A stretch of DNA of 64,000 bases from Marinobacter goseongensis (GTDB lineage Bacteria > Pseudomonadota > Gammaproteobacteria > Pseudomonadales > Oleiphilaceae). Below, one piece after another: positions 1 to 8,481 of this stretch (positions are counted from its first letter, which is position 1; the number at the start of each line of letters is the position of its first letter). The notes below the pieces were generated by a model. The model was not told the DNA's origin. It searched no databases and saw only the letters and a list, made by a program, of their open reading frames with translations. The position numbers and the translations under genes were made by a program. Location: the NCBI RefSeq assembly GCF_023156235.1, contig NZ_JAKZAI010000010.1:1-64000 (forward strand). The letters run 5' to 3'.

Positions 1-33
1 TCGCCCATGTGAGAGTAGGTCATCGTCAGGCTC
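1..33 (+). rRNA. rrf: 5S ribosomal RNA, 3' end (partial)
   Basis: The first 33 bases match the conserved 3' end of gammaproteobacterial 5S rRNA, including the CCCATGTGAGAGTAGG segment and the final helix strand CGTCAGG. The rest of the gene and the rRNA operon lie to the left of the window. A strong terminator follows directly. Confidence 0.9.
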
Positions 34-42
34 TTAATACCC

Positions 43-74
43 AAACCCCAGCATCCTTGATGCTGGGGTTTTTT
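43..74 (+). terminator. rRNA operon terminator
   Basis: A 12-bp perfect stem (43-54 with 60-71) with a 5-base loop is followed by a T run, ten bases after the 5S rRNA end. It is a typical rho-independent terminator for the rRNA operon. The following 180 bases up to the next gene contain no recognisable gene; a promoter for the 264-5499 operon should lie there but no clear hexamer pair stands out. Confidence 0.9.
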
Positions 75-263
75 ATTGCCTCAAAGAAATGCACCGAACG
101 TTGTCATTCTATGACGCCGCGCACAGTGACATTGTGTAAACAAAGATAAACTTCTGTACACAAACTGGCCAAAACACGATAAGAGCCAGACTCAGAGACG
201 CTCATCAGTCATCTTTTAATCCGCCGCACAAGATCAACAATGCGGCCGTCGTGAGATGTGGCT

Positions 264-1463
264 ATGAGTCAAAAAATGTCATCGTTTGTGCTCCTGTCGG
301 TACTGGCCTCGGGAGTATGTGCTGAGTTGCGCCCCATTTCGGAAGAAGCTATGTCCGAAGTGACCGGTCAGGCTTTTCTTTCCGTTGACCGGGATTATCA
401 TCCCGACCCCGCCAATACAACGTCGTACACCCGCATCAACCTGGGTATGGAGATCGACGTTCAGACCAATGTTGATGTGCTCGAGCTCGGTCGTTATGAG
501 CGTGAAGGCGAGCGACCCGGTTCTTCGGACGTATTGATCGAAGACTTCGCCCTTGGCTACATCAATAATCAGGCGTACTTCGATAAAAACCCCAAGGCTG
601 CCCGTCAGGTCAAGTCCGATGGTAGTCTCTACGATGAGGGGGAAATCGTGCCTTTCCAGATCATCGACCCATTTTTTGAGTTCGCTTTTGACGAGGTCAC
701 CAACGAAGTAGTCGGTGTCCGGCTCGGGTTTGGTGAAGCCATGGGTGTGTTGTCGGGCAGTATTCAGAGCCTTACCGGCAACGTGAATATCGACATTATC
801 GATACCGGTCAGGGGCTACGGGAAGCGGAAAACAGCACCGGTGGTTTTTTCGACCAACTGGTTCAGCTGTTGACGCCTGTATTGGCCGGTGGCAGTCCGC
901 TGATCACCAAGGCGCAACTGGTCCAGGGCCCCGATGCACCAAACGCCGGAGAGCTTGATCCGATAAGAGCGGAATTCGTGGGCGTGCCCAACGGGGAATC
1001 GTTCGTTCTGGAAGATGTCAACGGCGCCGTTGCGGGGATCATCGATTTCATTTCACCCACGCTCAGTTCCGAGCTGTACACCACCAATTGCTCCGGGTTC
1101 CTTTTCGGTTCCTGCGATGTGGTGGTGGTTGCCCGGGATTGCGAGGTGCTGGGTATTGAAGCCTGCTTTTCCCTGGACCAGTACAGCAGTTTCCCGGTGG
1201 GTGAGCTGGAAAGCGACGGCAGCGGGGGGCGTCGTATTGTTGCTCCGAAGACCGGCGCTTTCATTTCGTTTCAGACCAAAGACCTTGAATGGCTGACCGA
1301 TGTGAAGAACACCAGCGCGACACCGGAGGATTTTATCCGCGCAACCTCCGGCGCGTTTTTCAATATCCCCAATGGCGCCGTCGAGGTCAACCTGGCGGAG
1401 GCGCTGAACGGCACGGTCCGTTACCGCACCGAGTACATCGACCGTGGTAAGGGGCTGTTCTGA
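264..1463 (+). CDS. Exported FilA/DUF6160-like protein 1
   Basis: A 399-residue exported protein. A signal peptide (about residues 1-20, ending VCA) is followed by the family motif around residues 21-36 (LRPISEEAMSEVTGQ). The body is rich in Asp, Gly and beta-type sequence and has a Cys-rich stretch near residues 275-300. I start at ATG 264 rather than the in-frame GTG 258 because a GTGAG ribosome-binding site sits eight bases upstream of it. The stop overlaps the next start (TGATG), so the four genes to 5499 form one operon. The motif resembles the DUF6160 / FilA 'putative pilus system' proteins of Marinobacter, Pseudomonas and Acinetobacter. That assignment is from memory of the motif, and the function is unknown. 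A surface or cell-envelope role is inferred from export. Confidence 0.75.
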   Translation: MSQKMSSFVLLSVLASGVCAELRPISEEAMSEVTGQAFLSVDRDYHPDPANTTSYTRINLGMEIDVQTNVDVLELGRYEREGERPGSSDVLIEDFALGYINNQAYFDKNPKAARQVKSDGSLYDEGEIVPFQIIDPFFEFAFDEVTNEVVGVRLGFGEAMGVLSGSIQSLTGNVNIDIIDTGQGLREAENSTGGFFDQLVQLLTPVLAGGSPLITKAQLVQGPDAPNAGELDPIRAEFVGVPNGESFVLEDVNGAVAGIIDFISPTLSSELYTTNCSGFLFGSCDVVVVARDCEVLGIEACFSLDQYSSFPVGELESDGSGGRRIVAPKTGAFISFQTKDLEWLTDVKNTSATPEDFIRATSGAFFNIPNGAVEVNLAEALNGTVRYRTEYIDRGKGLF

Positions 1464-2545
1464 TGGCCGCCTTCGAGACAGTGAAGACGTTTGGTGGCCC
1501 AGGTCCGTTGGCCGTGGCCTTCGTGTCGGCGTTGATGTGTTCATCCCTTGCCCATACGGAGCTCCGGGGTCTGAGTGAGGCTGAGCTGTCTGATATCGAG
1601 GGGGCGGGCATTGGTGTCGTGCTGGAGGACTTCAAATTTTCCCACGGCACGGATCAGCCGGGGCCTGATGGAGAGCAGGCGCGGATCTTCCGGATCGGTG
1701 GCATCAAGAGCACGGATGGCCGCGACGTGGATATTACGGTCAACCACCTCTATATCTCTGGCAGTGGCAGCGACTACGGTCAGAATCTCAGTCCGGTGAA
1801 CCTTGGTCGGCTGATCAACCCCTACCGCATCGATGTGGTGGACGGTAATGCCATCGGCGTGCCGGACAAGGCCGTTCTCGAATTCGCGGCTCCGGCGTTG
1901 GTGAATCCGGGGCAGGGTTATGACTGCCTGAGCTCCAGCGCGGTGACCGGTTCAGGTACCTGTGCCAGCCGGCCAAAAAGCGACGACTTCGTAGGTGAAC
2001 GCCCGGACATTGGCCTGCAAATGAACCTTGCCGTGGGCGACGACCGCTCTGCAAACATCAATATCCACGCTGCCAGCGCCGTGATTGACGGCAGCTATCT
2101 GCGGCTGTGGGGCGATAACGAACGGCGCCAGATGGTCGGCCAGTTCAGGCTGAATTTCTACTCGCCGGAAGTGTCGATCAATGCCTGCGAGTTGGATGGC
2201 AGTGAGTGTGGTTCCCGTATTCTGCTCCGGGATTTTATTCTGGAGCTGGCCATCGGTAACGAACTCCAGCCGGTGTTCTTTGATGTAGACGGTACCGGTA
2301 ATTTCGTCATTGAGGTGGCGTCAATCCGTCGGCCAGGGTTCGGAGAGATCGGAACTGACGGGCAGCGGGCGAGCAGTAATCCTGAAGCCTGGGATTTCTA
2401 TGAGGATTACTACACCAATCCCGAGTACCGCAGCAATCTGTTCATCGGCAACTTCAGTGTCGGCGATCGGGATTTCGGCTCTGCGCGGGTGGAAGGCATG
2501 TTGATACAGCACCTGGAAATTCGGACGAGGGACCTGGCGCCATGA
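1463..2545 (+). CDS. Exported FilA/DUF6160-like protein 2
   Basis: A 360-residue exported protein, second in the operon. The N-terminal hydrophobic segment runs to about residue 31 (SSLAHT). The family motif follows in degenerate form (LRGLSEAELSDIEGAG), lacking the SGQ of proteins 3 and 4. Cys pairs occur near residues 155-170 and 240-250. The start overlaps the previous stop (ATG inside TGATG) and the stop overlaps the next start (ATGA), which implies translational coupling. No enzyme motif is visible. It could be a minor subunit of a surface structure, but nothing in the sequence proves this. Confidence 0.72.
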   Translation: MAAFETVKTFGGPGPLAVAFVSALMCSSLAHTELRGLSEAELSDIEGAGIGVVLEDFKFSHGTDQPGPDGEQARIFRIGGIKSTDGRDVDITVNHLYISGSGSDYGQNLSPVNLGRLINPYRIDVVDGNAIGVPDKAVLEFAAPALVNPGQGYDCLSSSAVTGSGTCASRPKSDDFVGERPDIGLQMNLAVGDDRSANINIHAASAVIDGSYLRLWGDNERRQMVGQFRLNFYSPEVSINACELDGSECGSRILLRDFILELAIGNELQPVFFDVDGTGNFVIEVASIRRPGFGEIGTDGQRASSNPEAWDFYEDYYTNPEYRSNLFIGNFSVGDRDFGSARVEGMLIQHLEIRTRDLAP

Positions 2546-3093
2546 TTGCCAAGAGGCTTTCTCAGCAGATCCTGGCGGCCTGTGGCGTTGTGCTGGTGTC
2601 CGCAGCCAGCGCCGAGATGACCCGTCTGGACGACCAGAGTCTGTCGGCTGTGTCGGGCCAGGGGGGTATCTACCTGTCCGGTGACATCAGTATTAACGAA
2701 CTGGGTGGTCCCTTGGACAACAGCTATTTCGGTCGCTGTGAGGAGGCTAACAAAAAATGCGGCGCCCGCTTCGCCTATCAGCTTAAAGAAAACGGTGGCT
2801 GGATGGTACTCGACGACATCCGCGGAAATTTTGCCTTCGAAGGGCTGACATTGCGGGTCCGAATCATCGATTCCGGTTTCGGAGGCGATGGCGAATTGTT
2901 TGATCGGGATGTGCTGGAGCTGGGCCTACCGGACGTGGTCCGTTTCAACGATGTCCGCTTCAAGATCGCGGCCAGCAGTACGCCTCGCCCTACCGATCCG
3001 GGGTTTCAGCAAACCGACATCTTTTCGGTGCAGATGCGGGGCGACGTGATCATGGAAGGCAACTTGCTCGTGTTCCCCGAAGGCAATCCGTAG
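2542..3093 (+). CDS. Exported FilA/DUF6160-like protein 3 (short)
   Basis: A 183-residue exported protein, the shortest of the four paralogues. The signal peptide ends at ASA (about residue 24). It is followed by MTRLDDQSLSAVSGQGG, a full form of the shared motif. Two Cys residues (near 67 and 73) sit in a short loop that may form a disulfide in the periplasm. The start overlaps the upstream stop by four bases, and nine bases separate its stop from the next gene, which has an AGGAG ribosome-binding site. Function unknown. Confidence 0.72.
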   Translation: MIAKRLSQQILAACGVVLVSAASAEMTRLDDQSLSAVSGQGGIYLSGDISINELGGPLDNSYFGRCEEANKKCGARFAYQLKENGGWMVLDDIRGNFAFEGLTLRVRIIDSGFGGDGELFDRDVLELGLPDVVRFNDVRFKIAASSTPRPTDPGFQQTDIFSVQMRGDVIMEGNLLVFPEGNP

Positions 3094-3102
3094 GAGATCA
3101 AA

Positions 3103-5499
3103 ATGACTGACCGTTACCGGATCACCGGAGGCCTGGCGCTGGCTGGGTGGGCAGTGCTGCAGGCTGCGCCTGTCGTCGCCGATATGCAGCGCCTGGATGA
3201 CAGCGTCTTGTCTGATATCAGTGGCCAGAGCGGTCTTACCCTGGAAATGGATCTGCAGATGACAGCGGACCGCTTGTCCTATTTCGACGACGGCGAAGGT
3301 ATTCACCTTGAGGGGTTTCGGGTGGGTTCGGCAACCGATCCGGACGGCCAGGCTTTTCATCTGGTCAAGGTCGACATCCGTGACGATGCCGCACTGAATC
3401 TGGGTTATCTGGTGGAGGACCGGAGAATCGAGTTTGGTGACATTCGCCTTGCCGGTGCGCCGGGCCTCAGCATGGGCGGTTTGTTCTTCGATCACACACT
3501 GGCCGGCAGTCTGACCATCCGCCCCGGAGGCGCAATGGGTGGTGTCGGCTATACCTTTGATTCCGCGTATACCATGACCGGTGGCCGCCTCGGGTACCGC
3601 ACCAATGGCAACGAAGTGTTTCTGGACGACATCACGCTCGATGTCGAGGCGTTGGGGGTCACCCTGGACGTGGTCGGCAGCGCGCTCGAGCTGGATGCGC
3701 CCCGGGTGACCGGTTCCTTTGCTGTGGGCGCTATTCGCTACAGCAACAATCCGCTCAACCACGGTAACAGCCGGGATGTCACCACCGGCGCGGAGCTGCC
3801 CAGCTACGGCGGCCTCAGTGGCGCATTCGATCTCAGCAGCCGCACCTCGCTCCGTAGTGGCGGGCGGCAGGGGCAGGGCTTGCGGATCGATCATGAGGCC
3901 ACCATCAACAGTGCGCACTTCCTGTATGTGGATGACGGCAACGCGCTGGCGCTGCGGGATATCACCGGACACTACCGGATCGAGGATCTTCGTCTGGACG
4001 TTACCGACGACTGGCACGGCCGGTCCGCGCTCGGTCTCACGCTTGGTTCGGCCGACGGCGAGTTCAATATTGGTGCCGTGGAGCTGGGGGCCAGCGGGCG
4101 CAGCCTGGGTGCTGTCAATGTGAGTTTCCTTCTGGAGGACCAGGTGTTCAACGGGCGCAACTACACCAACGCCATCTACCTGCAGGGTGGTGGCCACCCT
4201 GACGCCGGTGAGCAAGGCCTGCGTCTGGCCACCGAATGGAGTTTGCGTCTTGCGGATCTCAGTTATGCCGAAGATGGCAACAGGGTGATCTTCAGTGGTT
4301 TGCAATCCTGGGGCCGGGGTGACGTGACGATCAATGTCACCAAGGACGAGGTGCGGAACGGCACGCGCTTTTTCGATGGCCTGCGTATCGGATTTGAGGG
4401 CATTGAAGCGGGATACCGGATCAACGGGCTCCGGGTCGGTGACGACGATGCGCCACTGCAGGGTGGCACCGAGTTGTTGCTGGCGCTGGGGTTTTACCCG
4501 GCGTATGACTTTACCCTGAATGGCCATGTCACTCTCGGGGCCGGAGGCGCCAGCGGTGACGGTATTACCATCAATTCCGATATCCGGATCCGTAACGGAC
4601 GCGCGGCGTTGATTGCCGGCCCGTATGATGACGGTGCTGGCGAAATGCCCCAGAAGGGGGTATGGCTGACCGACCTGAGCTTTGACGCCCATATCCGGGA
4701 TATGACCGTTGACGTGACGGAAGAGGGGCTGGCCATGGTCACAGCGGAAAGCTGGAGCACGATGGATGTGGGTAATCTTCGATTGGGGGACAAGCTCTCC
4801 GGTGCAAGCTTCGGCCGGTTCATTGCCCAGAAGTATGAGGCGGGGAGCAGTATGACGATCATGCCCGGAGGTGCCGGTGATGTGTGCGCCGGCGGCACCG
4901 GGGCAACTGCAGATGCCTGCAGCGCATCCGGTGGTATCTGGGAGCGCCGTGGCGAAGAAGGTGTGACCATCAAACTGAAGCAGATCCTCGCCCGCGCCGC
5001 GGATGAAAACCGGAAAAATTCCTTTGCCTGGGAAACCAACCGGCAGCTGGGTAGTGACGGGCGGCCGGTCAACGGAACCGGAACCCGGCTCGAGCTGAAT
5101 GACATCTACACCAGTGACGGCGGTGACTTCGATAATGACGGGGTGGACGACAACACGTTCGGGATTCGTACCGATCTGTCAGTGGATGTGTACCAGACCA
5201 GAGTCGTTAAAAAGACGGATGGCCCCGATTCTCTCGGGGTGTCCGGCGCGCGGGGTGATGAGAAAATTATGGATGCCTCAGCCGCGGCCGGGTACCGTTA
5301 CGAATCGGCACCCTCAGACGCCGATCTGGAAAACCGGCCACTGGGCTTTGCCGTTCGTGCGCAGAGCCGGTTCAAGGAGTTGTCCATCAACAACATTGAC
5401 CTTGTGCACCCGGTTGGCGGCGCGCAAACAGTCGTTTATGGCGTCAAGATGCAGAATTTCGATATCAAGGCCAACCTGACTGCGACGCCTATCCCCTGA
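3103..5499 (+). CDS. Exported FilA/DUF6160-like protein 4 (large, repeated)
   Basis: A 798-residue exported protein ending the operon. The signal peptide ends near residue 26 (VVA) and is followed by the motif MQRLDDSVLSDISGQSG. The body contains at least four imperfect copies of a module marked by Y-x-x-[DN][DG]G[NE]-x-[LIV]-x-[LF]. They start near residues 57, 162, 272 and 385, about 105-113 residues apart, with GxLRLG-type beta strands between them. Near residues 675-685 there is an Asp-rich loop (DFDNDGVDD) of calcium-binding type. The repeated beta architecture suggests a solenoid or filament-like surface protein. This is inference; no known adhesin domain is recognised. Confidence 0.72.
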   Translation: MTDRYRITGGLALAGWAVLQAAPVVADMQRLDDSVLSDISGQSGLTLEMDLQMTADRLSYFDDGEGIHLEGFRVGSATDPDGQAFHLVKVDIRDDAALNLGYLVEDRRIEFGDIRLAGAPGLSMGGLFFDHTLAGSLTIRPGGAMGGVGYTFDSAYTMTGGRLGYRTNGNEVFLDDITLDVEALGVTLDVVGSALELDAPRVTGSFAVGAIRYSNNPLNHGNSRDVTTGAELPSYGGLSGAFDLSSRTSLRSGGRQGQGLRIDHEATINSAHFLYVDDGNALALRDITGHYRIEDLRLDVTDDWHGRSALGLTLGSADGEFNIGAVELGASGRSLGAVNVSFLLEDQVFNGRNYTNAIYLQGGGHPDAGEQGLRLATEWSLRLADLSYAEDGNRVIFSGLQSWGRGDVTINVTKDEVRNGTRFFDGLRIGFEGIEAGYRINGLRVGDDDAPLQGGTELLLALGFYPAYDFTLNGHVTLGAGGASGDGITINSDIRIRNGRAALIAGPYDDGAGEMPQKGVWLTDLSFDAHIRDMTVDVTEEGLAMVTAESWSTMDVGNLRLGDKLSGASFGRFIAQKYEAGSSMTIMPGGAGDVCAGGTGATADACSASGGIWERRGEEGVTIKLKQILARAADENRKNSFAWETNRQLGSDGRPVNGTGTRLELNDIYTSDGGDFDNDGVDDNTFGIRTDLSVDVYQTRVVKKTDGPDSLGVSGARGDEKIMDASAAAGYRYESAPSDADLENRPLGFAVRAQSRFKELSINNIDLVHPVGGAQTVVYGVKMQNFDIKANLTATPIP

Positions 5500-5619
5500 G
5501 CTCGCGTCAGGCCCTTCAGGTCGGCAGGGTGGTCCCGCTCGTGGCTGCCCCGCTTTGTCTTTTCTGTTCTCCTGTTGTTTAATCCCGCTCTGGTTCTTTC
5601 AACATTCAGGCGTTATCCC

Positions 5620-6588
5620 ATGAAATCCCGAGCTCTGATAGGTCTATTGGCGGATGGCAAGGTGCATTCCGGGGAATCCCTTGCCTCCAGTCTCTGTATC
5701 AGTCGCACCGCGATCTGGAAGCAGGTCAAACGGGCGATCGAGGAGGGCTATGATATCGACACCATCCGGGGGAAGGGCTATCGGCTGACCACCCCTGTGG
5801 ATCTGCTCGATCGTGAAGCGATCCTCAAAGAGATGCCCGAGTCGACACGGCGCCGTGTACAGCTGGATGTTCTCGATGAGGTGGATTCCACCAACGCCGA
5901 AGTCGTCCGGCTTCGCCCGGGCTCCGGCTCGGCCATCATTCCGGTCTGTATTGCGGATTTCCAGACGGCGGGCCGCGGACGTCGGGGGCGTGCCTGGCAA
6001 AGTCCGAGGGGCGAGAATCTCTATCTGAGCCTCGGTCTGACCTTCCGTGGTGGCTTTTCCATGCTGGATGGTCTGAGCCTGGTGCTCGGGGTAGCGGTCG
6101 CAGAGGCGCTGGAGGCCGCCGGAGTAGCGCAGGTGGGGCTCAAGTGGCCCAACGATCTGTTTCTTGGGCGCGGCAAAATCGCGGGCATACTCGTTGAGTT
6201 GCAGGGTGAGCTGGAGGAAGGGGTCGTTCAGGTTGTCGCCGGCATCGGTCTCAACGTGCACATGCGGCAGGCGGGAGCGGTAGATCAGGCGTGGGACAGT
6301 CTTTCAATTGCCGCGCCAGAGGGGCGGTGGTCCCGTAACGACCTCTCGTCCCGTCTCATCGCTTCCTTGATTTCGGCCGCCGATCAGTTTGCCGCGGAGG
6401 GCTTCGGAACTTTCCGCACACGGTGGCAGGCGCGGGATATCTTTGCCGATCAGTGGTTGTCGGCAAGTCAGGGCAACCTCTCCGGCCTGGGGCGGGGCAT
6501 CGATGAGTCCGGAAATTACCTGCTGCAGACCGATCAGACGGTGGTACCGGTTCGTGCCGGAGAAATCAGCCTGCGGGTAGCCTCGTGA
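5620..6588 (+). CDS. birA: Biotin-protein ligase / biotin operon repressor BirA
   Basis: BirA activates biotin to biotinyl-AMP, transfers it to the acetyl-CoA carboxylase carrier protein, and represses biotin synthesis genes when loaded with biotinyl-AMP. The 322-residue protein has an N-terminal winged helix-turn-helix (about 1-60, SRTAIWKQVK), the ligase signature GRGRRGR with SPRGENLYLS, and KWPND, so it is the two-function form. I chose ATG 5620 because the protein aligns with BirA from MKSRALIG; longer reading upstream has no family match. Its stop overlaps the GTG of coaX. The same birA-coaX-SPOR order precedes the tRNA-tufB block in Pseudomonas-type genomes. Confidence 0.95.
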   Translation: MKSRALIGLLADGKVHSGESLASSLCISRTAIWKQVKRAIEEGYDIDTIRGKGYRLTTPVDLLDREAILKEMPESTRRRVQLDVLDEVDSTNAEVVRLRPGSGSAIIPVCIADFQTAGRGRRGRAWQSPRGENLYLSLGLTFRGGFSMLDGLSLVLGVAVAEALEAAGVAQVGLKWPNDLFLGRGKIAGILVELQGELEEGVVQVVAGIGLNVHMRQAGAVDQAWDSLSIAAPEGRWSRNDLSSRLIASLISAADQFAAEGFGTFRTRWQARDIFADQWLSASQGNLSGLGRGIDESGNYLLQTDQTVVPVRAGEISLRVAS

Positions 6589-7319
6589 GGTTGCTGGTGG
6601 ATGCCGGGAATACCCGGGTGAAATGGCAGTTGCGCAACGGCGACGCGATCGTGCGCCAGGGTGTCGGTGAATTAGGCCCGGCATTGTTTGATGATCTTGC
6701 CAGCCTGGATTCATCAATCAGCGGTGTTGCCGTATCCACGGTAGTGTCCGAGCAAAAGCGCAGTGAGCTGGCGCAAGTGCTGGCCCGTCATCTTGCGGTG
6801 CCGCCACAGTTCTACTGGGCTGAGGCCGAGCGTGACGGACTGGTTAACGCGTACGCCACTCCGGGCCGAATGGGAGCCGACCGTTGGCATGGCATGTACG
6901 GTGCCTGGAAAGACCTGGCCAGCGGTTTCGCTGTCATCGACGCCGGTAGTGCCGTCACCGTCGATTACGTCAACGACCGCGGCCAGCATCTGGGCGGCTA
7001 TATCCTGCCGGGTCGCGGAATGATGCTGCGCAGCCTCAAGAACGACGCCGCCAGAATCGGCTTCGAGGACCATGAGGTCAGCGCCGGCGATCCCGGTGCG
7101 TCCACCACCGAGTGTGTACATCACGGCTTGTTTTGGCTGTGGCAGGCCATGGCCTCCCGGATTCACCGGGACTGCGACACCAACGGCATCAACACCATTC
7201 TGGTCACCGGCGGCGATGCGGCCGGCATTCAGGCCGCTGGCTTGCAGGGAGATCTGGCCGGGGATCTGGTGCTAGCGGGGCTTGCTGCCATTGATGCTGA
7301 GGAGCAGGCCGCCTCATGA
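6585..7319 (+). CDS. coaX: Type III pantothenate kinase CoaX
   Basis: CoaX phosphorylates pantothenate in the first step of coenzyme A synthesis. It belongs to the ASKHA fold and, unlike CoaA, is not inhibited by CoA. The 244-residue protein has the N-terminal phosphate loop DAGNTRVKWQ, GADRWHGMYGA around residue 100, and the second phosphate motif VIDAGSAVTVDYV near residue 120. It starts at GTG 6585, overlapping the birA stop (GTGA), and its stop overlaps the next ATG (ATGA). Confidence 0.93.
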   Translation: MRLLVDAGNTRVKWQLRNGDAIVRQGVGELGPALFDDLASLDSSISGVAVSTVVSEQKRSELAQVLARHLAVPPQFYWAEAERDGLVNAYATPGRMGADRWHGMYGAWKDLASGFAVIDAGSAVTVDYVNDRGQHLGGYILPGRGMMLRSLKNDAARIGFEDHEVSAGDPGASTTECVHHGLFWLWQAMASRIHRDCDTNGINTILVTGGDAAGIQAAGLQGDLAGDLVLAGLAAIDAEEQAAS

Positions 7320-8023
7320 AGTGGTTTGCGTTTCTGTTGGTGCTGGTCAACGTTGCCGTGTGGTATTCCGCGACATCGCCGGTCCCGGCCGGGGCTCCGC
7401 CGGTCCCCCTCGGCGAGGGAACCCTGCCGCGGGTATCGACACTGAAAACGGTCGGCGAGCCTGAACAGGCCGCCGTACCGGCGGACGCTGACCCATCGAC
7501 GGAGCCGGTGGCGCTGGGCGCGCCGCCAGTGCCTGACATGTACTGTGCGCGAATTGGCTGGTTCGACAGCGAGGAGGATGCACGCGCAGCGGGTCAGGCA
7601 TTGAGTCTTGACGGAAGCGACCCGGTCGTTGAGCGTCAGGAGCGGGAGCTGGCACCCCTGCACTGGGTGTTGATCCCGCCCCAGTCCCCGGAACTGGCCC
7701 GGGCGGAGTTCCGTGCGATCCAGCGGCGGGGCATTGATTCCTACCTGGTCACCGAAGGGGAGAACCGTTTCGCCATCTCCCTGGGCTTGTTCGAGTCCAG
7801 AACCTCCGCAATTTCCGTGCTGGAGGAAAAAAAGCGTCAGAATCTCAATGCAATACTGGCCATCTTCCCCCGAAATCAGATAAGCTACGCCCTCGTTTTT
7901 GAAGCCGGTCCACTTCAGGGTTCTGAGGCGGTCCGGGCGGCAGAATCGGATTATCAGAGGAATTTCGATCTAGTCGAAATCGGGCGCTGTGAAGGTGTTG
8001 CAACGCCAGATAAAAATCCGTAG
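7316..8023 (+). CDS. SPOR domain-containing protein
   Basis: A 235-residue protein with an N-terminal membrane segment (about residues 2-18) and a proline/alanine-rich linker. A C-terminal SPOR-like domain (about 120-215) carries the pattern of two beta-alpha-beta halves ending near ISYALVFEAG. SPOR domains bind septal peptidoglycan stripped of stem peptides. The gene is translationally coupled to coaX. The likely promoter of the downstream tRNA cluster lies across its last codons and stop, so the two transcription units overlap. Confidence 0.75.
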   Translation: MKWFAFLLVLVNVAVWYSATSPVPAGAPPVPLGEGTLPRVSTLKTVGEPEQAAVPADADPSTEPVALGAPPVPDMYCARIGWFDSEEDARAAGQALSLDGSDPVVERQERELAPLHWVLIPPQSPELARAEFRAIQRRGIDSYLVTEGENRFAISLGLFESRTSAISVLEEKKRQNLNAILAIFPRNQISYALVFEAGPLQGSEAVRAAESDYQRNFDLVEIGRCEGVATPDKNP

Positions 8024-8026
8024 TAT
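7998..8026 (+). promoter_or_regulatory. Candidate sigma-70 promoter of the tRNA-tuf operon
   Basis: TTGCAA at 7998-8003 and TAGTAT at 8021-8026 are separated by 17 bases and followed by a GC-rich discriminator (ACCGCCCTCGC). This is the pattern of a growth-rate and stringently controlled stable-RNA promoter. TATACC at 8024 is an alternative -10. The first tRNA begins 29 bases further on. Confidence 0.5.
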
Positions 8027-8054
8027 ACCGCCCTCGCTGACGAGGCGAATGTGA

Positions 8055-8130
8055 GCTGGCGTAGCTCAGTTGGTAGAGCAGCTGACTTGTAATCAGCAGG
8101 TCGGGGGTTCGATTCCGTCCGCCAGCTCCA
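8055..8130 (+). tRNA. tRNA-Thr (UGU)
   Basis: 76 nt with encoded CCA. Acceptor GCTGGCG pairs with CGCCAGC, and anticodon loop CTTGTAA gives anticodon UGU. The T stem GGGGG/CCGTC contains a G-G mismatch at position 51-63, unlike the other tRNAs here. First of four tRNAs in the order Thr-Tyr-Gly-Thr, as in the E. coli thrU-tyrU-glyT-thrT-tufB operon. Confidence 0.95.
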
Positions 8131-8168
8131 CTTAAGTTTTGCCGGATTCGCGTAAGCGGGTTCGACTC

Positions 8169-8253
8169 GGAGGGGTTCCCGAGTGGCCAAAGGGATCAGA
8201 CTGTAAATCTGACGGCATCGCCTTCGCAGGTTCGAATCCTGCCCCCTCCACCA
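8169..8253 (+). tRNA. tRNA-Tyr (GUA)
   Basis: 85 nt with a long variable arm, acceptor GGAGGGG pairing with CCCCTCC, anticodon loop CTGTAAA (GUA), T arm GCAGG/CCTGC and encoded CCA. Second gene of the tRNA-tuf operon. Confidence 0.97.
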
Positions 8254-8263
8254 CTAATTGCTC

Positions 8264-8338
<75 letters not shown>

Positions 8339-8354
8339 ATTTGGTTTTTGAAAT

Positions 8355-8430
8355 GCTCATGTAGCTCAGTCGGTAGAGCACATCCTTGGTAAGGATGAGG
8401 TCACCGGTTCAATTCCGGTCATGAGCTCCA
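8355..8430 (+). tRNA. tRNA-Thr (GGU)
   Basis: 76 nt. Acceptor GCTCATG pairs with CATGAGC, anticodon loop TTGGTAA gives GGU, T arm ACCGG/CCGGT and encoded CCA. Last tRNA before tuf; 51 bases of leader with an AGGGA ribosome-binding site separate them. Confidence 0.96.
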
Positions 8431-8481
8431 CTATTTGTCCGGTCAACGTTACGATCCAGGTTGATTAGGGAGATTGGTCGA

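Noticed and set aside
2926-4692. Long open frame (588 codons) on the minus strand opposite the large exported protein
   Set aside because: It mirrors the third-position bias of the plus-strand gene, has no signal of its own (no ribosome-binding site, no recognisable domain) and lies wholly inside a well-supported gene.
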